Source of the DNA: Anaerolineaceae bacterium | GTDB lineage: Bacteria; Chloroflexota; Anaerolineae; Anaerolineales; Anaerolineaceae | DNA: 11,808 bases | Direction: 5' to 3' | Assembly: GCA_011620505.1 (NCBI GenBank) | Contig: WOZA01000003.1 | Coordinates: 1-11,808 of the forward strand | Notes under the pieces: generated by a model | The model's database searches: none | Seen by the model: the letters and a program-made list of their open reading frames with translations, nothing else | Told to the model about the DNA's origin: nothing | Shown here: in pieces, positions 6,518-11,808 of the stretch | Numbering within the stretch: position 1 is the stretch's first letter | Layout of the letters: the number at the start of each line of letters is the position of its first letter | Program-made: the position numbers and the translations under genes

Positions 6518-6526
6518 TGTTAGAAT
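6518..6526 (+). promoter_or_regulatory. Extended -10 box immediately ahead of fmt (possible leaderless start)
   Basis: TGT followed by TAGAAT (6521-6526) fits an extended -10 element (TGn-TAnnnT). Its last base is seven before the A of the fmt ATG at 6534, so transcription would begin at or within a base of the start codon. No clear -35 is seen at the normal distance. The only Shine-Dalgarno-like string, GGAGG (6509-6513), is 20 bases from the ATG, too far to work. Confidence 0.5.
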
Positions 6527-6533
6527 CGCTGCC

Positions 6534-7451
6534 ATGAATGAACGAATTATCTTTATGGGATCGCCTGAATTTGCCATACCCAGCCTGGAAGCATTGTACG
6601 AAAAGTATGGACTGGTGGCGGTCGTCACCCAGCCGGACCGTCCTGCCGGCCGAGGGCGAACGCTGATGCCTTCCGCGGTGAAGCAACGCGCGTTGGAGCT
6701 CGGCTTACCCGTCCTACAACCGATGTCTCTCAGGAAACTCAGCGCTGTGAATGAGCTGGCGCAGTATAAACCGGATCTGATCGTGGTCGCAGCTTTTGGG
6801 CAGATCCTGCCGAAGATGATACTCGAGATGCCAGCAAAAGGGTGTGTGAATGTACACGCCTCACTGCTCCCAAGGTGGCGCGGTGCCTCTCCAATCCAGG
6901 CAGCGATTGCCGCGGGCGATAATGAAACCGGTGTGACCATCATGCTGATGAATGAGGGGCTTGATACCGGGCCGATCCTGGCGCAGCGCAGAGTACCTAT
7001 CCGTCCGGGGACCAACGCGGAAGAACTTTCGCATCAACTGGCTTTCCTGGGTGCACAGGCATTAATCGAAGTGCTGCCCTCCTATCTGAGCGGTATGCTT
7101 GCGCCTTTGCCGCAGGATGGAACTGATCAGACGTATGCTCCAATGCTAAAGAAAGAGGAAGGCGAACTCGATTTCTCAAAACCTGCCCTCGAACTGGATC
7201 GCAAGGTGCGCGCGTTTTATCCCTGGCCGGGCACATATTTTACCCTGGACGGCAAGCGGGTGAAGGTGCTCGAGGCGCACGTGCACGACAGTTTCGCCAG
7301 CGAGCCCGGCGAGAGATACGTGGTGAATGGACTGCCAGCAATCGGCACAAGCGAAAGTTTCCTGGTTTTGGACAGCCTGCAGCCGGAAGGCAAAAAGCCC
7401 ATGACCGGGCAAGCCTTTCTCAATGGTCAGCCTGGATGGCTTGAGGATTAA
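6534..7451 (+). CDS. fmt: Methionyl-tRNA formyltransferase
   Basis: The 305-residue enzyme formylates the amino group of Met-tRNA(fMet) with 10-formyl-THF, so that initiation can use formyl-methionine. The N-terminal RIIFMGSPEFAIPSL (4-18) and TQPDRPAGRGR (32-42) are typical. The catalytic triad is visible as N106 and H108 in VNVHASLLPRWRGASPIQ and D144 in NEGLDTGPIL. The C-terminal tRNA-binding domain runs from about 205 (KKEEGELDF, FYPWPGTY) to the LQPEGKKPMTGQAFLNG end. The length is normal. The start is fixed by the family's first residues, although no usable ribosome-binding site precedes it. def is not adjacent, unlike in many bacteria. It uses the same folate pool that the GlyA-GcvT fusion feeds. 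It is convergent with mutS. Confidence 0.97.
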   Translation: MNERIIFMGSPEFAIPSLEALYEKYGLVAVVTQPDRPAGRGRTLMPSAVKQRALELGLPVLQPMSLRKLSAVNELAQYKPDLIVVAAFGQILPKMILEMPAKGCVNVHASLLPRWRGASPIQAAIAAGDNETGVTIMLMNEGLDTGPILAQRRVPIRPGTNAEELSHQLAFLGAQALIEVLPSYLSGMLAPLPQDGTDQTYAPMLKKEEGELDFSKPALELDRKVRAFYPWPGTYFTLDGKRVKVLEAHVHDSFASEPGERYVVNGLPAIGTSESFLVLDSLQPEGKKPMTGQAFLNGQPGWLED

Positions 7452-7508
7452 CAAACGGGGCGAATCCCGGCGGGTGGCAATATCCTCTGAGATTTCTGAA
7501 TGACGCAT

Positions 7509-7530
7509 AACCTGCGAAGCAGGTTTTTCT
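7509..7530 (+). terminator. Intrinsic terminator of fmt
   Basis: AACCTGC (7509-7515) and GCAGGTT (7519-7525) form a perfect 7-bp stem with a GAA loop, followed by TTTCTTTATTT to give a T-rich tract. It lies 57 bases after the fmt stop. On the minus strand no T run follows the stem, so it does not serve mutS, which ends at 7535 with no terminator that I can see. Confidence 0.88.
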
Positions 7531-7534
7531 TTAT

Positions 7535-10108
7535 TTACTCTTCTTTCGGAAAATACTTCCTCTTCCACTCGTAGAGCAAGTTCAACGCCTGAATGGGAGA
7601 TAGGGTCTCCAGGTCGAGTTTCTTAAAAGCCTCGATCATCGGATTGTTCTCCGGGAAAAGGCGCAATTGATCCTTCGTGGTTGAGGCAGCTGGCAACGTG
7701 GTTCCGGATGATTGCTCAAGCTGCTTGAGGATCTCGTTTGCACGGCTAATAACGGAGGAAGGCAGGCCAGCCATCTGCGCTACGTGGATGCCATAAGAGC
7801 GATCAGACGCGCCAGGAACGATCTTGTGCAGGAAGACGACCGTGCCATCTGCTTCTGAAACCGCGACATTGTAGTTGCGCACTCCCGGGTAGAGGTCTGC
7901 CAGTTCGGTCAGCTCGTGGTAATGCGTGGCAAAGAGGGTCAGAGGCTTGAGTTTTGGATGGCTGTGGAGGTGCTCAACAATTGCCCAGGCGATCGAGAGC
8001 CCGTCGTAGGTGCTGGTTCCGCGGCCAATTTCGTCCAGGATTAAGAGACTGCGCGGGGAGGCATTGTTAAGGATATTAGCGGTCTCGAGCATTTCCACCA
8101 TGAAGGTCGACTGCCCCTGGTGAATTGCGTCCTGCGCCCCAATTCGGGTGAAGACCCGGTCCACCAGCCCGATTTCCGCCTGGTCGGCAGGCACAAAACT
8201 GCCGATTTGCGCCATCAACACGATCAGAACCACCTGGCGCAGGTAGGTCGATTTGCCACTCATGTTGGGGCCAGTGATGAGTCGCACGATCTCGCCATCT
8301 TCAAAGACCACGTCGTTAGGAATGTATCGGGTTTCGCTGCGCATGCGTTCGACCACTGGATGACGTCCGGCGATGATATTGAGACCTTTCTCAGCGTTGA
8401 GTTGGGGTCGGGTGTATTTATTGAGGGCTGCAACGCTGCCAAAAGAAAGCAGGCAGTCCAGGCTGGCGATTGCGCGTGCGGCGTTGAGGAGTTCGGTCGA
8501 GCTGGACGCCAGTTGGGCGCACACTTGTTTGTAGACGCGCAGTTCCACTTCGTGAATTTGCGTCTCAGCATTCAAAACCAGTAATTCATATTCCTTCAGT
8601 TCAGGCGTGATGAAGCGCTCATTGTTAACCAAAGTCTGCTTGCGAATGTAGTTTTCGGGTGCCTGGTCTGCCATGCCGCGCGAAATCTCAATGTAATATC
8701 CAAAAACCTTGTTGAAACCAACTTTGAGGGTTTTGATTCCCGTGCGCTGGCGTTCGGCGCTTTCGAGCCCGGCAATCCATTCACGGGCATGTTTTGAGCT
8801 GGCAAGGATGGCGTCGAGCTCGGTTGAAAATCCGGGTTGGATGATGCCAATGTTGGCAGTTGTGGCTGGCGGGTCTTCGGTGATGGCTTTCTCAAGCAAT
8901 TCCTGCTGGTAATCGAAATTCCCAATGGCATTGAGCAGTGATTGGAGAGCGGGTTCATTGGCAGGCAGAAGCGCCTTCAAACGGGGAATCGTGCCCAGGT
9001 CTTCTCGCAGTGCCACCAGGTCTCCCGGGCGGGCACTGCCGCTGTTGAGCCGCAGCACAATGCGTTCAATGTCATGGAGCTCCGCAAGCAGTAGCTCCAG
9101 GTTCTGACGCAGGACACCATTTTTGTAAAAGAATTCAACCGCATCCAATCGCGCATTGATCTGATCCAGATCGAGCAGCGGTTTGTTGACCCAAGCCCGC
9201 AGCATCCGCTTGCCCATTGGGGTTTTGGTTCGGTCAAGCACACCCAGCAGCGATCCTTCAGGCTTGTTGTCGCGCAGGGTCTCGGTGAGCTCCAGGTTGC
9301 GGCGGGTTTCCGCATCCAGGACCATGAAATCATTCAGGCTATAGGTGCTGAAGTTGAACTGAACTTCCGCCAGACCCTTTTGGGTTTCCTGCAGGTACTT
9401 CAGGAGGGCGCCAACCGCCCGCACTGCCAATGGCATGGATTTTAGCCCCAATCCTTCCAAACTGCTGACCCGGAAGCGGCTTTTGATGAGCTCCTGGGCT
9501 CGGCCTGGTTCAAAATACCAGTTGGGGATGACAGTCTGGCTGCCCTGAATGTCCTCAGGCTGACTGACCGCATCCGAAACCAGCACTTCCGCAGGGGAAA
9601 GGCGTTTGAGCTCTGCCCGCAGTTGAACGAAAACATCTTGATCGGTCAATTCCGTGGCAGCAAATTCTCCCGTGGACACGTCCACATACGCCAAACCCGC
9701 ACCGTCTTGCTGGGAAAAGACACAGGCAAGGTAATTGTTGCGCCCGGAGGGGAGCAGGTTGGGCTCCACAACCGTGCCGGGGGTGACCACGCGCACCACT
9801 TCACGCGGGAAGAGACCCTTATCAGGCTGGTCTCCAACTTGTTCGCAAATCGCGACATGATGGCCTTTTTCGATCAGCCTGCCGATGTAATTATCGACAG
9901 CGTGGAAAGGGATCCCAGCCATCGGTACGCGTACACCTTTTGCCACCGGGCGGGATGTCAGAACGATATCCAGCGCTTCAGCTGTGGTCTTGGCGTCATC
10001 GTCAAATGTTTCGTAAAAATCACCCAACCGGAAAAAGACAATCGTATCCGGATATTGTTTTTTTATATCCAGGTATTGCTGGCGGAGAGGGGTGATATCC
10101 TGCGGCAT
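7535..10108 (-). CDS. mutS: DNA mismatch repair protein MutS
   Basis: The 857-residue protein binds mispaired bases and starts mismatch repair. It is full length for MutS1. The mismatch-reading motif F31-Y-E33 is in FFRLGDFYETF (25-35). The core, lever and clamp domains follow. The ATPase has Walker A GPNMSGKST (613-621), STFMVEM (667-673), Walker B LLILDE (688-693) with GRGTSTYDG, and ATHYHEL (727-733). QLRLF at 814-818 matches the sliding-clamp binding consensus QLxLF. The C-terminal IEAFKKLDLETLSPIQALNLLYEWK (from 825) is the dimer/tetramer helix pair of MutS1. It starts 3 bases after the alaS stop (TAAGCCATG), with only a weak Shine-Dalgarno-like GAAG, so translational coupling to alaS is likely. 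mutL is not next to it in this window. Confidence 0.98.
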   Translation of the reverse strand: MPQDITPLRQQYLDIKKQYPDTIVFFRLGDFYETFDDDAKTTAEALDIVLTSRPVAKGVRVPMAGIPFHAVDNYIGRLIEKGHHVAICEQVGDQPDKGLFPREVVRVVTPGTVVEPNLLPSGRNNYLACVFSQQDGAGLAYVDVSTGEFAATELTDQDVFVQLRAELKRLSPAEVLVSDAVSQPEDIQGSQTVIPNWYFEPGRAQELIKSRFRVSSLEGLGLKSMPLAVRAVGALLKYLQETQKGLAEVQFNFSTYSLNDFMVLDAETRRNLELTETLRDNKPEGSLLGVLDRTKTPMGKRMLRAWVNKPLLDLDQINARLDAVEFFYKNGVLRQNLELLLAELHDIERIVLRLNSGSARPGDLVALREDLGTIPRLKALLPANEPALQSLLNAIGNFDYQQELLEKAITEDPPATTANIGIIQPGFSTELDAILASSKHAREWIAGLESAERQRTGIKTLKVGFNKVFGYYIEISRGMADQAPENYIRKQTLVNNERFITPELKEYELLVLNAETQIHEVELRVYKQVCAQLASSSTELLNAARAIASLDCLLSFGSVAALNKYTRPQLNAEKGLNIIAGRHPVVERMRSETRYIPNDVVFEDGEIVRLITGPNMSGKSTYLRQVVLIVLMAQIGSFVPADQAEIGLVDRVFTRIGAQDAIHQGQSTFMVEMLETANILNNASPRSLLILDEIGRGTSTYDGLSIAWAIVEHLHSHPKLKPLTLFATHYHELTELADLYPGVRNYNVAVSEADGTVVFLHKIVPGASDRSYGIHVAQMAGLPSSVISRANEILKQLEQSSGTTLPAASTTKDQLRLFPENNPMIEAFKKLDLETLSPIQALNLLYEWKRKYFPKEE

Positions 10109-10111
10109 GGC

Positions 10112-11808
10112 TTACTTCAGAATCTCTCGAATATAGACAGAAACCTGATCAAGCGCTTCAGAAAGCTTGTCGGGATCTTTGCCGCCTGCCTGGGCCATAT
10201 CCGGTCGGCCGCCGCCACCGCCGCCAACCACCGCGGCAACGCGTTTGATCAGGTCGCCAGCTTTGATGCCACGGGCAATCAGGTCGGGAGTGACGGCTGC
10301 AATCAACATGGGTTTATCATGGCTGACGGTGCCCAAAACAACCACGCCGGAGGGATATTGCTGGCGGAACTGATCTGCAAGGCCGCGCAGGGCATCCGCG
10401 TCTGCGTTGGGGATAATGGCGCTGAGCACGGGTACGCCCGCAACCTGTTGGATATTCTGCAATTTCTTGCTGAATTCTGCCTGGGCTCCTTGGGCGCGCA
10501 AAAGGTCAAGTTCTTTATCGAGTTCCTTGAGCCTGGTCTCGAGCATTTCCGTTTTTGAGAGCAGCTCGAACGGACTGGTTTCAAGAAAGGCTGCTGCCTC
10601 GTTGAGCAGATTCAAGCGTTCGCGAGCCCAGGTATACGCTTTTTCGCCGGTCACAGCTTCGATGCGGCGAATCCCAGCAGCCACACTCGACTCGCTGGTG
10701 ATGTAGAAGGAACCGATTTCAGCGGTATTGTCGAGGTGCGTGCCGCCGCAGAGTTCGTATGAAACGCGTCCGCGTTGGTCAGCAATTTCGATCGTGCGCA
10801 CCTCGCTGCCGTATTTCTCACCGAATAGCGCCATGGCACCATCGGCTTTGGCTTCCTCGAGGGTTTTGACGCGCTTCTTGACCGGGTACTCCTCGGCGAT
10901 GTAGTGGTTGACCAGGGATTCGATCCGGAGTAATTCGTCGTTGTTGAGAGCGCGTGGGAAGTTGAAGTCGAAGCGCAGGCGTTCAGGGTCCACCGCTGAA
11001 CCGGATTGGTGCACCTTTTCTCCCAGAACCTGGCGCAGCACGGCATGCAGCAGGTGCGTGCCGGTGTGGTTGCGCATGGTGGCGCGGCGTGAAGCAACGT
11101 CCACACTAATCACAGCAGGGCTATCCACTTGGGGTGTGCCCCGGCTGACAGTTCCAGAATGGACAATCAGTCCCGAGACGGGTTTGCGGCTGGAAGAAAC
11201 GTTGACCTCCCAGGCAGGATTCTCAGCAGATGTCACCTTGCCTGTATCCCCCACCTGTCCACCGGATTCAAGATAGAGGGGACTGTCGGTGAGGATCAGT
11301 TCAACCTCCTCCCCAACTTGGGCTGCCTGAACCAGCTCTCCATCCCGCAGGATGGCAATTAACTTGGATTCAGTCGTGAAAGATGAGTAGGGGTCATAAC
11401 GGACACCGTCCCCGGGCAATTTTCCCTGGGTTTGCAAGTCACTCAAAACAGCGGCGTAGAATTCGGTATTATCGCCATTCATATTCCCAAAAGCCTGCCC
11501 TTTGCCGGAAGCAAGCCGATGCGCTTCCATCGCCTCAAAAAAACCTTTTTCGTCTACTGTGAGCCCGTCCTCTTCGAGGATATCACGGGTAATCTCGAGC
11601 GGGAAGCCGTGGGTGGAGTAGAGGTTGAAGGCGGTTTTACCGTCAAGCTGGCTTTCAGCGTTGGATTTCAGCCGCGCAACCTGGTTTTCCAGTTCAACAA
11701 AACCAGCATCAAGCGTCTCAGCGAAACGTTTTTCCTCAGTAGTGAGCGTTTCATAGATCAGGTCGGCGTTTGCTTTCAGCTCCGGGTAGGCGGCCTGGTA
11801 GTTTTCAA
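10112..11808 (-). CDS. alaS: Alanyl-tRNA synthetase, C-terminal 564 residues (5' end outside the window)
   Basis: The enzyme charges tRNA(Ala) with alanine and edits mischarged serine and glycine. The frame stays open to the right edge of the window, so the start and roughly the first 310 residues (aminoacylation core) are missing. In window numbering the sequence begins ENYQAAYPELKANADLIYET and continues FNLYSTHGFPLEITRDI. The editing domain carries ESGGQVGD (180-187) and the zinc ligands H247 and H251 in NHTGTHLLHA and C353 and H357 in CGGTH. A coiled-coil stretch follows at about 390-450. The C-Ala/DHHA1 domain ends with the glycine-rich VVGGGGGGRPDMAQAGG (527-543) and DKLSEALDQV. An in-frame ATG at 11530 lies in the middle of the family alignment and is not a start. 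mutS follows after 3 bases on the same strand. Confidence 0.97.
   Translation of the reverse strand, partial: ENYQAAYPELKANADLIYETLTTEEKRFAETLDAGFVELENQVARLKSNAESQLDGKTAFNLYSTHGFPLEITRDILEEDGLTVDEKGFFEAMEAHRLASGKGQAFGNMNGDNTEFYAAVLSDLQTQGKLPGDGVRYDPYSSFTTESKLIAILRDGELVQAAQVGEEVELILTDSPLYLESGGQVGDTGKVTSAENPAWEVNVSSSRKPVSGLIVHSGTVSRGTPQVDSPAVISVDVASRRATMRNHTGTHLLHAVLRQVLGEKVHQSGSAVDPERLRFDFNFPRALNNDELLRIESLVNHYIAEEYPVKKRVKTLEEAKADGAMALFGEKYGSEVRTIEIADQRGRVSYELCGGTHLDNTAEIGSFYITSESSVAAGIRRIEAVTGEKAYTWARERLNLLNEAAAFLETSPFELLSKTEMLETRLKELDKELDLLRAQGAQAEFSKKLQNIQQVAGVPVLSAIIPNADADALRGLADQFRQQYPSGVVVLGTVSHDKPMLIAAVTPDLIARGIKAGDLIKRVAAVVGGGGGGRPDMAQAGGKDPDKLSEALDQVSVYIREILK

Noticed and set aside
10201..10230. 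Low-complexity GCC/GCCACC repeat
   Set aside because: It encodes the normal glycine-rich loop of the AlaS C-terminal domain, so it is not a separate repeat element.
9623..10558. Plus-strand open frame of 311 codons across the mutS/alaS junction
   Set aside because: It lies wholly antisense to two clear conserved genes, its translation has no recognisable domain, and no promoter or ribosome site favours it. It is a shadow of codon use in GC-rich genes.

Overview
The window looks like ordinary chromosomal DNA of a bacterium, most likely Chloroflexota (class Anaerolineae). That guess rests on the feel of the protein sequences: a glutaredoxin of the actinobacterial/Chloroflexi type, a DUF4870 membrane protein, a Thermus LysN-like aminotransferase and an unusual SHMT. 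No search was run. I see no mobile element, CRISPR array, rRNA or tRNA. Eight genes fill nearly all of the sequence.

Left part (minus strand, about 88-4522): a two-gene unit. It begins with a 1040-residue fusion of serine hydroxymethyltransferase (GlyA) to the glycine-cleavage T protein (GcvT). Thirty-odd bases later comes a fold-type I PLP aminotransferase of the LysN/2-aminoadipate family. A strong intrinsic terminator (88-122) closes the unit. The fusion joins the two enzymes that handle 5,10-methylene-THF between glycine and serine, and its roughly 200-residue middle region looks in part like a second, degenerate GcvT N-terminal domain.

Middle (plus strand, 4766-5616): an ECF-type sigma factor, probably started at a TTG codon, then a small single-pass membrane protein. 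They are divergent from the glyA-gcvT unit and share with it a 243-base promoter region (4523-4765). The small gene meets a minus-strand pair (DUF4870 membrane protein, then a CPDC glutaredoxin, 6409-5613) stop codon on stop codon.

Right part: fmt (methionyl-tRNA formyltransferase) on the plus strand has a -10-like box placed so that its mRNA could be leaderless, and it ends in a clear intrinsic terminator. Converging on it is a minus-strand alaS-mutS unit. alaS runs off the right edge of the window (its C-terminal 564 residues are present) and is followed after only 3 bases by a full-length mutS. Working together, fmt and alaS serve translation, mutS serves mismatch repair, and the fusion enzyme plus aminotransferase serve one-carbon and amino-acid metabolism. 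The items most worth a second look are the GlyA-GcvT fusion with its middle domain and the SHMT insertion.
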